Source: Sphagnum compactum (lineage: Eukaryota > Bryophyta > Sphagnopsida > Sphagnales). From it: a DNA stretch of 64,000 nucleotides. The position numbers were made by a program, and so were the translations under genes. The stretch is taken from assembly GCA_965153455.1 (NCBI GenBank), contig OZ234504.1, positions 9,548,001 through 9,612,000 of the forward strand, in the 5' to 3' direction. This document shows, piece after piece, positions 34,461-50,890 of this stretch. Under the pieces are notes generated by a model. That model saw nothing but the letters and a program-made list of their open reading frames with translations. It searched no databases and was not told the origin of the DNA. The first letter of the stretch is position 1. Each line of letters opens with the position of its first letter.

Positions 34461-37400
34461 TGTTGGGACAAAAAAATTAAAAAATTTCATCAAGTGATAA
34501 AGTGGTAAAAAATTTCCAAAAAAATGAATGATGGGTTATGTTCTTTTTTTTCAATTTTTCATTTAGGTCAATTTTTTACAAAGTTGTATTCTCTTTTTGT
34601 TCTTGTCCTTACCAATAACAATATGTTAACCATATGTTGACGGTTCTTTAAGTTACTAAAAGAACAAAAAAATCAAAGAAAGAGAATTAATTATTCTTGG
34701 CATCACATTTAATTTACCACGATGGTAGTTTTTGGTTTGTATCGAAAATAAGAATTACAATTAAATCAATATGAAATTCCATTATCTATCTATGAAGAAA
34801 GGTAGTTTGTTGTTGTTTTTTTTTTTTTTTTTTGTACTTATGAGATCCATTGAACCGAGATGCTTCAAATCATGTTCTTGGTCTCTTTGAAAAGCTCTTG
34901 AGGAGGAGGAGTGCATCGGCTTGGTTCCATGACATTTGGACTTGCAATGCAAAAAGTCTTGAGTATTGAATGATTTTTTGATTGAAAATGAAATTAAATC
35001 ATAGCTGAAAATTCAGAGGAATTGGAATGTGCCTTTGGTGTTGTTAGAAAGATGTTGATGAGCAGGATTCCATGGAATTTATTTGGTAGGATTTGGATTC
35101 AGAATGTAGGAGATATTGATTTTTAAGTGATTTCTGATGTTGAAAATTCATATAAATTCCAAAAAACCAAGTTTTGGAAGGAAAAATTGAGGACGTGGTA
35201 ACACTTGGGCCAATGGCACAAGCCACACTAGTGTTTATAATTTTAAAACTAGATTATCTTATTGACATTTTTATATATAATTAATATTGGTGTTTTCAAT
35301 TTAATGATGATTTTAGTCAAAGTTAATGATAGTACCATACATATACATTAATCATTTTTATTAGTTAAATAAAATATAAAGAAATAAAACCATTAAATTT
35401 TTTGTAAAATTTTCGATGGACATCTTTTAATCATAATTAGAAACATATTCAAATCAACATTGAAAATGAAACATCCATATATTAGAACATTTTATCAAAG
35501 TTGGACAAGTCTACATTATTTACCTAAATTTTATGTTTATGAAAATAGTTAAACTCAATGAACTCATTCTAAAAATTATATTTATTAATATTTAATGGGA
35601 ACTGACGTTTAACAATATTGTAATATCACCTCCATACATGACTTGGGGGTGGACATTTTATTTTGCCCCTTCTAACTACCCATTCCTTGGAATGGGTAAA
35701 CATTTTTTTCTCCTTTTTAATTTTTTTCTCTTTGTAAATCAATAGAATATATTTCCCCCTTCAACTTTGGTCTCCTTTAGAATTAGTGAAGATTTGACCT
35801 TTTTTAAAAAAAGAATTGAGATTTCAAATCAATATGATTGTTGTTAGGGCAAGGTCTCAAAAGGACATCCCAAGATGGGACGTTGACTTTAAAAATGTTC
35901 CCAAATTCAAACATCCTTACTTAAAATTCAAATTGACCCAATGTTTTGAGTCAAGAATGATTTAAGCTTGGCCAACAACAAAAACATGTCCAAATAACAC
36001 CAAGGATGATGAAAGATGGGGAACAATAAAAAGACAAAAATGTTGAAGACAAATAAACAATAAACAATAGCAAGGTGTTGAAAAGGCATATTGAAAACAT
36101 CAAGGCATTGGGTTGAACATGATTTTTTTCTTTTTTCGTGCAATAGGGAGCACCAAGATGTTAAAGGACACCAATGATTACATAGGGAAAATGCATTAAA
36201 CTTGAAATTTAAATTTATTTTATTTCTTTTTTCAAACTAAGGGTTGTTGGAAAGCATGGTGGGAAAGACATCGGGGGATGTTGGAAAGGCCCAAAAAACT
36301 TCTTTTGAAGTAATGAGGATGCCAAAAAGACATCATGTATGTAAAAATATTAATGTTTTAGTAGTTGAAAATTAAATCTCATATTCTATTTTTTTTTAAA
36401 TGAAAGTGATTTCATAGACAATTTATGTGATCATGGAGTACCAATGTTTAATAATTAATACTGATATTTTGAACTATGTCAATTGATTGTTGTTGGTAGT
36501 GGGAAACAATGCGAAGCCCAAATTGTTAAATATTGATATAAAGTCATCATATTTAGCGACAAAAATAAGAAAAGATCGAGTAATGGAATGTTATTATTGT
36601 TCACCCCATGGTGGAGTAAGCAAATATTCATAATCATCAGTCATTTATCCATGTTTTATACTATCATTTTAAAATTTGAACTCCACATTGTTGCACACTA
36701 CCAGTGATGATCAATTTTTTTTCCCCTATGTTTTCATATGGTTTTCAATAATCGCATTATTTATGTCAATGTCAAATTTAATTTCAATTAATATAATTCC
36801 ATGAACATGAAAAGACACGTGTTAATTTGTTTTTTGACATCAATGTTGAAGGATATGAAAAACAAATGAAGTAGTTATTAGGAAAGGTGGGGAGATAGCT
36901 ATTAAGTTAATAGGAAAATGAAGTATTTATTTTTTAAAAATTGAAATAGTTAGGCTTGAAAATGAGGTAGTTGTTTCTGAAATTGTCTATGGAATGGTCC
37001 ATGGATGACCATACGAAGGATTCCAAACAATCCCTCACATACTAACTTGGGCTCCACACTGCTATGCACTACTAGTGACGATCTACCATTTTATCTGTAC
37101 AATGTGTTTGAATGAAAAGTAAATAACTAAACTTGGATGTGAGAAATTGTTTTACAGGGTTGCATTCTAAATAGTGGTGGGGATGCTCTTAGATGATAAT
37201 TTATCAACATGAATCTCAAAGTATAGCAACACAATTGAAACATGGATTTGGAGATTAAAAAATTGCACTAGGAATTTCTACATTGTCCAACTAAAGGCTA
37301 ATAACCTTTGTAGTTTGCTACACACTCATACTTACATTTAGTCTTCCATTTCTTTGAAAGGAAAGTGTGCAATTGAAAAATCTTCTTGAGAACAAACAAA

Positions 37401-37971
37401 ACCCAATACAACAATAGTTTGAGACTATTCCTCCTTTGTCCAATTTAGAAAGAGAGCAAGATAAAATTGAATTCATGGTTGTTAGGCCATGCAATATATG
37501 TGATGCACAACAATATGGCTACTTACAAAGTTGTGAAATGAAGGAAAAAAAATATTGTGCCTAACCCCCTCCAAGCACTAGAGATGATTCAAACAACTCG
37601 GGAGGAAGATCTACCTTTTGGCTTATGACTGCAAGATCAATGAGGTGTTGATTCCTCCTGAAAAGTGTGTGACTTTCTTCCTGCAATCTCCACAACTTTT
37701 TAATGAGAATGTTGATTGAGTATCATGGCAACAGTGATCATGAAGTTGATCAAAACTCAAACTGTAAAAGAACACACAATAAGATTGCCATAATTCACAA
37801 AATACATCTTGTCAATGTCCAAATATGGATGCTTGATCATGCCATGGAGAAGTAAAAACATAGAGATGCAAAATTAATATACAAAGGACAAAATCCATAA
37901 GCAATGTCCTAAAATTTTGATAATTTCTTACTGTAATATATGCAGTTGTCTAGTTGTGGGCCAGGCAAACA

Positions 37972-37988
37972 CCCCCCCCCCCCCCCCC
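37972..37988. repeat. Poly-C tract
   Basis: About 17 consecutive C, followed by a C-rich stretch to about 38000. The exact length is unreliable. Confidence 0.85.
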
Positions 37989-38102
37989 ATCCTCCCCCCT
38001 TTGTTATTTTAAAGATTCTTCACTAGCCTAGAAACATTTTAAATATCAAATTTTCAGCATTATTCACAATATGGTATTCAAAATTTAGAGTATTGTTAGT
38101 AT

Positions 38103-38474
38103 TCATTCACATAAACTCATTTTAACAATGTTCTTGTCCTTACTGACATATTCAATTAAAACCCAAACTGGTAATACAATAATCCTCCCACATACAAAAA
38201 AAAGGAGGTACACCAAGCTCTCTCCATCATATGCATGACAAAACCTTCCCTTTTGAAAGGCAAATGTGGAAGAAATTTTTGGAGAAATAAAAGGGTTGTC
38301 TATTTCTTCCAATATAGCATGCCCCCAATCTATTAGAACATAATAACACTCATCATTAGCTGTCGCAATTTGTATCACATCTTAGTGTTTATGTCCCCGT
38401 GTTGGATTTCGATTGAGACTACACTATGCAAAATAGACAAATAGTCATGGTAGTAGCGAAGTGCTTCATCTGCA
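38103..38474 (-). pseudogene. Protein kinase-like (FunK1-type) fragment with frameshift
   Basis: The minus strand reads DEALRYYHDYLSILHSV, then IQHGDINTK. A +1 shift near 38375 is needed to continue as DVIQIATANDECYYVLIDWG. AYDGESLVYLLFFVCG follows. The HGDIN motif, the LIDWG motif in place of DFG, and the SPKISSTFAFQ / YDxESLVYLL pattern are those of FunK1-like kinases described in fungi and some plants. The N-lobe and the end of the C-lobe are missing. With the frameshift and isolation in repeats it is a relic, unless a short intron hides the shift. Confidence 0.6.
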
Positions 38475-38479
38475 AAAAT

Positions 38480-41400
38480 CCAACCTTATGTTTCAACCAT
38501 TGAAACAAGTGTCTGATCGACAGGGTGTGCCACACCAAGGATGGTCATAGCACCCTATGGGGGATTCCTTCAGGCATGGCCCTAGGTGCATAACTCTACT
38601 AGACCTACTATCTATGGCAGAAACCTATTAAAGACACCCCGCTGCTTCATTATATTCAACACACATGTAATGTGACAATTTGTGGAGCATTTGTGATTGC
38701 AATTGTTCCCAATCTTTCAATCTATGGAGCATTCCACCCACATCAATTGTATTACTGCAATATGTTGAACACTATGACCACATTAGTTGTAGGATTGCAA
38801 TCTATGGTTTTTTTAATAAAACTTTGGCACCCAGATTTGAATGGGCAGTTGAATGAGTGATCAAAAGACCTAAAGTTCTTTCTAGTTAAACTAACAACCC
38901 TTATTAACTACCACCATGGTCACTGTTTGTTCTTACTTGCACTTCTTGCAAAGGAACAACAGCACCATACCAAGAAGTGTTATGTGTCCGTTGAGAAAAC
39001 ACATGAGAATTTGCTACTGATGAGTTGGCAGTGTTTCCAATCTAATTTCAAACATTACAATGTTGGTTATTTGCATGTTTTGCATCCTCTACATGTTCTA
39101 TGATTTCTTGTTTTGTTTTTCCTCCTTCCCAATTCTTGTGCAACTTTTGTTGCACAGGCAGTAACTATGCATTGTTTAGAACAATTGTCAATCCAGACAC
39201 AGAAGAAATGTAATCAACATCATAGGATGTCTAATTCTGATGAAGACATTCAACAACCAAATTACAAGGAAATTCTTTCTGGAACTACCAATTACCATGA
39301 TGTTGTGAATCATGTGAAACCACATCTTCATAATACTTTGAAGCTACCAGCCAAAAATCCATTGTAGCCAGAAGCAAAAGCAACACCCAAGGCTTTTCAT
39401 GGTTGTGGTGATAATGATGATCACATAAATGACTTTCTAGATGAGGAAGACAATGTACATGGTAATAGTACATAGCAACAATTGCTTCTTCAAGCCTAAG
39501 GAAAACTTGTTAATCTACCAATGTCTAGCTTCAAATCCAAAGCAATGTGTTGTGAGGTCAATGCATCACCATCTCTTCTTGAAATTTTGTCCTTCATTTC
39601 CACACACATGAGAAAAGTTAACTTTCAAACACACTTTTTTTTATGGTGTGATTTTAGGGTTAGGAATTAGGTGAAACTGGTAAAGACGCTAAGCAAAGGG
39701 ATATGGTTTTTGAGATTTCCAAAATTTAACCTAATATGCCATCACCCCCTCCCTCTCTAGTGCCCAACAATAAACCTTCTTTCTTTTCATCCTAGAGACA
39801 ATGAAGCAAAACAATAGCGATGAAGGGCAGTGATAGGCAAACCGCTTGAACCTTCAAATGGAATCTGACTCGAACAACACATTACAACTGAAATATGAAA
39901 AACAATTACATGTCGAAATGTCCAAGGCAGCCATACAAAACAAAACCCCATATACCAGTTCCTCAAATTCTCATCACTAGAATTCCAATTACTTGTCATT
40001 GGAACTAATTTAGTATAAATGTTGTTAATTCCACTAATTTTCAAATGTATAAAAATTGTACAAAAAAAATTAGTTGCTTAATTATGGTAAATCATTATGA
40101 CATATGATAAATATTCTAGATTTGAAATGTGATTTTAACTTGTATCCATTGTTTTTATCTTGACATGTTAAATAATGTCAATAATTGTTGAACAACTTCA
40201 TCAATTACCTTTACTTTTGAACCATGATTGATAAGAAATGGAGGTGCAATTTATTGTTAGCCAAGGTATAAACTCAATTTCCAATTTATGGTTAGTCATA
40301 AAGTTGAAGATGCAACTTTATGAATTTTATATGCAATGGTCATGAAATCAAAATTTTCCACAATGAATGATGGTGGAATAATTTTAAGGTGAAATGTGAT
40401 TGTGAATGAAAAAAATTCAATTAAATGCATGGATATTAAACAATCAATTTTGTTTAACCACTCTAACTTGTTCATCATTTGTTTGGTCCCTCCCACCACC
40501 CATTTACATATAACCACATGTTGTTGAAGCTACTCTAAGCTCCACACATGATCAATGCAACGCTATCATTATTTATTTTTTCGATAACAATCACAAAGTT
40601 TAAATTCAGTTTTCAGTTTTTTTTTGTTCTTCTCACACCCCTCTTTCCCTATAATGCCTTTTGACACAATAGCAATTGCATTCAGTCCTTTCATTTCAAC
40701 TTTGTAATTTTGGCTTAACCCATTTTCTTTTGTGCTCAATTGGGGCTACCTTGTGTGCATTGCTAAGATTTAGTTGATGAAAGAAAAAAACTTGGTCTTC
40801 ACATTCATCAATTGATGCTTATATGTGGTTTTGGATTTCTTTTTTCAAGAGTCAATGTGAAATTCTTGATGGTTTGTTGTGTGACTACTTAGACATTATC
40901 TCATGTGCATAGATTAGGTGTTGAAAATTCTATGGAATTGTGCATATTATCTTGGTATTGATGGTTAGATCTAACATTGCATCACAAACTTTATGGGACA
41001 CAATTTGGGAATAATAGTTGTGTGAAATATGTTTTTCATATTTTCATATGGAATAGATACAAATGTCATTCATTTACTTATATTATTTGAACATCAATGT
41101 TATGTGCATTGTTTAAACACGAATATCATATGCCTATTTGTATTGTTTAATTATAGATGTTGTATGTCTATTTTTGTTGTCTATTCACAAAAGTTGTGCA
41201 CACAATTTTTGTGTTTAAATAATGCACAACATTCGTGTTTAAACAATACAAACTTATGAAATAACAAATTTCACACAGATTTGGAACAAACCCATGAAGC
41301 CTATAAATTTGTGATGTGGTTCTTTCAAATTAGTTAGCTAAATGTGCCACAATTTCAATTACATTGATGGGTGTACGTATGGTTGAGTGGGTCAATATGG

Positions 41401-42510
41401 ATGAAAATTGGCAAATTACGCAAGTTGGTTCTCATTGTAATGTTCATATTTCACTATACATTTTGAAATTTATTTATAAAGACTTAGTTTGAAGATCCTA
41501 ATTTGATATCTATATGATGTACAAATTCATTTTGCAAACTCTAAAAAATCATAAAAGCCATGGACTTTTGAAGGTGAAACTATGTAGTGTAATATTCCTA
41601 TTTTTTTTTCATATGAACTTTGAAATGGTCCACTGATTTATATTTTGTTTTCTAAGGACTTGAAATTAGTTAAAATATATATCAACAAAATAAATTTAAA
41701 GGATTTCACACTATTTCAATTGTAGGTGTTTTTTCTTATCAAATAAGTAATTTTTTACAAAGTCCATATCATTTTGGAAAACATGTATTTTATTTTAGAT
41801 TTGTGCACAAATGTACACGACAATGATCTATAGGTGGGGTTGAACACAAATGGAAAAATAATGCTCATAATCAATGCATTGTTGTTCTTTAACCATTCGA
41901 AAGTTTAAAAAGAAGAAAGAAATGGACTTATTTTAAATGTGTTATGTGCCTCTTTTTGGTCCATTCAATCATTCATATGCCTAGTGATATGATTTGAAAT
42001 GTCATTGTCATGCTTCACATGGAAGTTCATAAAATTTCTATTAAAGTAGTTGCAATTTTTTAATAATATTTTGCTCATGGACCATGCATAGACATCACCA
42101 CATTTGTTGTGAGGTCTTGCATGTCATTAGTCGACATAAAACTTGGTGTCAACAAATGAATAAATGATAGATTGAGACTCATTATCTTTGTGATTGGTCC
42201 ATTTGTTCTTTCTCATCATCAACTTTTTCTTAGATGTTTGAACCATTAATCATGTTTTAAAAATTTTGGTTTGGAGCATGACACTCATTTGGAATGTCCA
42301 CATACAAAAATTATCTTGGTTGAACTTGTCAAAATGTCCCAAATCCCTTACTAGGTCATTTCTAAATGTTAAGGCTAGAATTAAATATGTTGTAGTTACA
42401 CAAAGGTCTTACTTCAATGGTAATAGAAAGAAAATAGTTCTAATATATGAAGAAATTGAACACAAGAAGATGTACTATGTTAATGCGGCAATATACAAAA
42501 TACAACTAAT
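38480..42510. other. Intergenic, no intact gene
   Basis: AT-rich DNA. A patch at 39113-39480 stays nearly open on the plus strand, with one TAG at 39365, and is rich in Asn, His and Asp. It could be a decayed transposon gene, but I recognise no motif. Nothing else is supported. Confidence 0.5.
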
Positions 42511-42576
42511 TAATTAAATCAAGCAACCCCAAGCTCGCCAATCAGCTCTCCATCTCAGCGCAACACCCAAGGCTGG

Positions 42577-43225
42577 ACTGATGGAAATGGAGTGGAGAAT
42601 TGGAAGATGGTGGCTCAGCTTCGCAGCAACATCGCCTTTGGGGCCCAAGATCGCAGTGAGATACACGGCATCATTGGTGTACAAAGAGATAACTGGAACA
42701 AGCTCTGCCACATGACACTGAACATGACCACCATCGCAGTAGCCATGCTGGCGGCCATGAACAATGGGGTTGGGACTAGTACCAGTGCCTCCTTCGGCAT
42801 GTCCATGGCAGCCTTCCTTCTCAACGGCAGTGCCACAGGATTTATGTACTTGGCCAGCAAGTTCCAACCCTCATAGCTCGCTGAAGAGCAACGTACGGCA
42901 TCTCGCTTCTACAAGATGCTGGCTAGGGACATCCAGACCACTTTGCTGATTGATCCACGGTTGCGTAAAGCTGTGCACTTGTACATCGACGATATGATGG
43001 ACACGCTCCAAGCGCTTGCTTGACGTCGCCTTTCCTCTCCCCTTGACGCCCAATGGGTTGGTAAAATTCCCCAAGGTTGTGGTACCCTCGGTCCTTGGCT
43101 CTACCACAGACCTCTCCGAAACGGAAATCCCGGCCAACAACATGAATGAGTGGAGGATCTCAAACAAGCTGCAAAGAAAGTCGAGGAGTCAGACAGTGAA
43201 ATCTACTGCTCATGATCACTTGTAG
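42577..43225 (+). pseudogene. F-box-like protein (At4g22030 type) pseudogene
   Basis: Collinear similarity to the plant At4g22030-like family: DRSEIHGIIGVQRDNWNKL, then a hydrophobic stretch (MTTIAVAMLAAM, MSMAAFLL), FQPS, LAEEQRTASRFYKMLARDI and LDVAFPLPLTPNGLVKFPKV. A TAG at 42874-42876 interrupts between FQPS and LAEEQ. A frameshift near 43015 separates DTLQAL from LDVAFPL. No good start codon or N-terminal region is present. Local GC is higher than in the flanking DNA, consistent with a fairly young gene copy or transposed fragment. The intact family is annotated as F-box-like, and its targets are unknown. Confidence 0.75.
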
Positions 43226-43229
43226 TAGT

Positions 43230-44470
43230 CACCAAAAATGTGCCTGTTGAACATGGATTTTTCTTTCAATTGTTTAATCTGCTGTGGCAGATTCTTAATG
43301 TGTTGGAAGAGCCTTTTGCACTTGTGCATAAAGTTGGGTCCATCACCTAGCTGCTTGTTGCCTTACCTAACATATTGGGCAAGGGCTGGACAGTTTCCAT
43401 AGAATTTTTTTGACCAGAAATGATCAACTTGGAAATCATAGAATCACATGTTGCATACACTTTAAGATTTTGCCAGTTTGCTCCTTAACCAAAAATTGGA
43501 ATCAAATGGATCCTTGGGCACTTGGAAAAACTTCCCTTCTGGCTTGGTTACTGACTCTTATAACTACTACCTTAGTACATTGGTAACTTCAACAATAATT
43601 ATATTATTTTCAAAAATGCTGAGATTTTCAAAAACTCATTTTTCCCAGGAACAAAATTTTTTGTCATGGAAAGTATTTAATCTTCAAGAATATTTTACTT
43701 GTCAACATGAAATTTTTAAAAATTAATTAATCATTCAACAGACATGTACTTTGTACCCTGGCAAATCAGTTGAACACATTACGCCAACATAATGTAATTG
43801 AAGAACATTAAAGAACAAATGCAAGCCAAGTCAGTATCAGCTATTCAAGCAAGTTGCACCTAAGTTTCAAACACCCCAGAAATCGGGATGACAGATCCAC
43901 CCAGGCAAATATAAACCAATTGACAATGAGGCATATAAATTGGATGGTGCCAATACCCTCAGTTATGGCCCTAGAGGTCAGCTCTAGACTTTGACCAGCA
44001 CATGGTGATACATAGAACATCACACAAAACAGAAAACTTTCCTGGCAAATAGTATTAGGAGGACCTGACATCTTTTGACTTCAAAAGGAACTTGCATGGC
44101 AGAGAAAAGAACACCATTGGAATGTAAAAAGGCTTACATTGGAATGTGTACATCATGTTTGAGAAACCAGACAAACATCAATTCAAAACATCAGTCTTCT
44201 CCAAATAGAAACTAGTATATAGTGGAAAAAGTCCAAATAATGGAGACTTGAAAAATACTTGCAGAGGTCCAACAAACCCAACTGTCTTCCAGGAGACTTC
44301 AACTTCAACCTGTACATCAGGACTGCCAGAAACACCAGAAAAGGCTCAGAGAGATGCACAATCATTCACACAAGATCCTAGATTTCAAATTGGGAGAAAA
44401 TCTGGAAGTGCAAAGATCAGAGATCACCTAACAACAGCAATTCAACAGACAAAAATTGCTAATGCTGCAT
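43230..44470. other. Intergenic and ARF 3' flank
   Basis: No coding gene is supported. The right part is probably the 3' UTR of the ARF gene and may contain its last small exon if the gene ends in the usual way. Confidence 0.5.
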
Positions 44471-44474
44471 AAAC

Positions 44475-48486
<4,012 letters not shown>

Positions 48487-49873
48487 ATGGATTACTCCTT
48501 GGGAGCTGTGAAAGTGCTGATCGCGCAGCTGCAAGCGGCGCAGGAGGTGCCCCGAACTGGTGGGGTCACAATGTCGCTGGGTTCCCTTCTCTTCCAGCGT
48601 GCCTGGCTTCAGGTGCGGAGCTTTTTCTTTCTTTTTGGAGTTTATTGACGACAATTGATACTAAAATGTGTGCATTATTGCCATGAAGGAAGTTAGCTCC
48701 GTTCCAAGCTCTGGGGTAACTGAAATCCACATCCATGATTTGGTTCCCAATTGAAATTTGGAGGTTCTTCTTACATGGAGTAGTAATGTTTCAGACAATT
48801 GGCTCAGGGAATCATTGTTGAAAGCCCAGACCAAGAGAGCTTGTGGCTGGATGATGGGAGCGGTGTGCTAAAGCTTGTTTTTGTAAGAGACTTGAAAATG
48901 CCATCATGGAAGCCTGGTGAGTAGTGCATTGCTCAAACCCTAAACCCTAAACCTTACTTTTCGTGCATGTCTTGCACTGTTTGGGTTTGAACATGACAGT
49001 CTTTGGACATCTCTGGGTATGTATGTGGGAAGACTTTGAAGTTGAGCTGGCTTTGGTTTTTACCAGAGACGAGAATGCATGTTGCTGACTATCCAAGGAC
49101 TGTACAGGAATGTATGTGCTGGTCATTGGAGCATACTTATTTGCCAGCACTGGTGTTCCATTTCTCAAGGTAATTTGCAATCTGCACTGAAATGAATGTC
49201 ACAAGGTCTCTCACTGGTGTGTAGTTGCATGACCCTGGTTGGACACTTGCAGTCTTTGTAAAGAGCTCTGTTCTCAAGGATCACAGGAGTGAATTGCATT
49301 GCTCAGAGAACAAATAGTTTCATATAGTCTATTCAGGTATGTAAGGGTGTTTATGAGATCTGAATGCCTTCCATATTCTGATTGGGCATTGGACTTTCAA
49401 TATGTCAAGGAGCTCAAAGACAATACCAGGTTTTTGCCAACAGTTTTCAAAAGTGTAATTTGAAGCTCCTGAATGCCATTTGCAATATACAGAATAATCC
49501 AGATCAGTTGTGCGGTTGCCAGATTTCTGAGGTCGTGGGTCTCACATGGGTGCTCCAATGCCATCAAGTGCTGAATGACAATAGGAAAATGCACACATTC
49601 TGATTGAGTATCTGCTTCAGCTTGTGCATACAAGGCTTGTGATGGAGTATGATCACAAGTATATGGAAATTTGATACAATACAACAAGATGAACTAATCA
49701 TAATGTTGGTGCAATGGTCATGGGCACAGGTGCACAAGATTGTGGATTTGTCATTTTATTCCAATCGGGAGGCACTTTGGCACTTGGAGGTAATCGAGGC
49801 TCACCAACTCTTCTATAGGCATTCAATTAATGGACACTTCTATGATGCAACTATAGATGATGGCCTTTCTTGA
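48487..49873 (+). CDS. RMI2: RecQ-mediated genome instability protein 2 (RMI2), OB-fold
   Basis: Four exons, 48487-48612, 48808-48916, 49108-49169 and 49730-49873, total 441 nt, giving 146 residues and a TGA stop. Phases 0, 1, 0 match. The length equals that of known RMI2 (about 147). The joined protein runs from MDYSLGAVKVLIAQLQAAQ, through the OB-fold strands RAWLQGIIVESPDQESLWLD and DDGSGVLKLVFVRDL, then MYVLVIGAYLF. The final exon HKIVDLSFYSNREALWHLEV corresponds to the family's closing helix (DL...REsMWxLEV). RMI2 pairs with RMI1 and topoisomerase 3alpha-RecQ helicase to dissolve recombination intermediates in the nucleus. Identification rests on fold pattern and length, not a database match. 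Confidence 0.85.
48930..48956. repeat. Telomere-like (AAACCCT)n in RMI2 intron
   Basis: Two to three AAACCCT units follow the second RMI2 exon closely, in the intron 48917-49107. Confidence 0.85.
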
Positions 49874-50629
49874 TCCTACAATTGGAAGCAAATCCTATGA
49901 TGTCTGCAGCAAGGATTGTTGCTGGCATGTGAAAATAGTCATTCTGCAACACAAATTTTGCAGTATTCATTTTATCTGCAATATCATGCCACACCAGGTC
50001 AGCAGATTGAGATCAAAGGTTTCCAAAAATTTTGATCCCACATGTCATTACAATGACAACCTCTTGTACTAAGTTAATGTTCTATTTCTGGCCTAACCAA
50101 CTGGAAGAGTTGGGATTTGTGTTTCTCCTCTGTAATCTAAATTCTGATGAACATAAAACGCTCAGGAATCTGGGACATTGGTACCAAGCAGTTATTTTTC
50201 TCAATTTGTTGATTTCACTACTAAAGTGGTGAATTTTGGATGGAATAACAGATTTCTACAGCTGAAAATCGCATTTTCCAAGTCTTTCTCAAAAGCATTT
50301 TGCAATGTTGCAAAAGTTTACCATCAAAATAAAAATCAGTTTTTTAAACACATTTTAATTTTTTTGCACCAGTGTAATTCTTATATAGGTTAAACCAAAT
50401 TTGAACCTATGACCTCATGGAGCAAATAGGGATAATTCATGGTTGTATCACACCCTTGCAATATAACTTAGGGGCAGTTTACACTAGAGTGTTTGAGCTT
50501 GGGACCACCAAAAACTAAAATCTCTCCACTTTGCCAAATCCACTTCACAAGTCTGCCTAGATGACCAAGTCACCAAGTCCACATTGTTGAACTCAAGCCA
50601 ATTCCGTATCACCAATCTTTGGGCCTCTT

Positions 50630-50890
50630 TTCACCCCCTATCCCCTCTTTCAGTGGTATCTGCAAAGTAAAGACATTTTAATAAATCTCAGTATGAAATG
50701 CTGATACTCAGCATTTAATGCACAAGGGTCAAGACTAAATTATAGTAGTTGTACAGTTAGGAGCAGTGAAAATATATGTAGCAGCAGTGGAGGCGCTCAG
50801 GAAACAGGAAAGACAGGATGAAACTCAGTTTACCACCAGACCAAACTCAGGGTTCTGGTGCTGTGTTTTTCTTACTTTACGGATAACTCT
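50630..50890 (+). mobile_element. MITE-like dispersed repeat, copy 3
   Basis: Matches the element at 28.7 kb over about 210 bp: the hairpin aaatgctga-tac-tcagcattt, then gtgaaaatatatgtag, agtggaggc-ctcagga and gacaggatgaaactca. It also has the right terminal repeat ctttacggataactct (50875-50890). Internal sequence before the right end is shorter than in copy 2. The left terminal repeat is not recognisable. Confidence 0.75.

Larger units (their letters stand above)
32455..38095. other. AT-rich repeat-laden intergenic DNA
   Basis: No gene is supported. It holds a ~95-bp direct repeat pair (32855 and 33271), a second diverged pair (33370 and 34260) and an inverted repeat at 33636-33783. There are long A/T runs and a C homopolymer at 37972-37988. 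Short open frames have no recognisable domain. Confidence 0.6.

Noticed and set aside
48930-48956. True telomere or chromosome end
   Set aside because: Only two to three units, inside an RMI2 intron, with genes on both sides. Interstitial telo-box motifs are common in plants.
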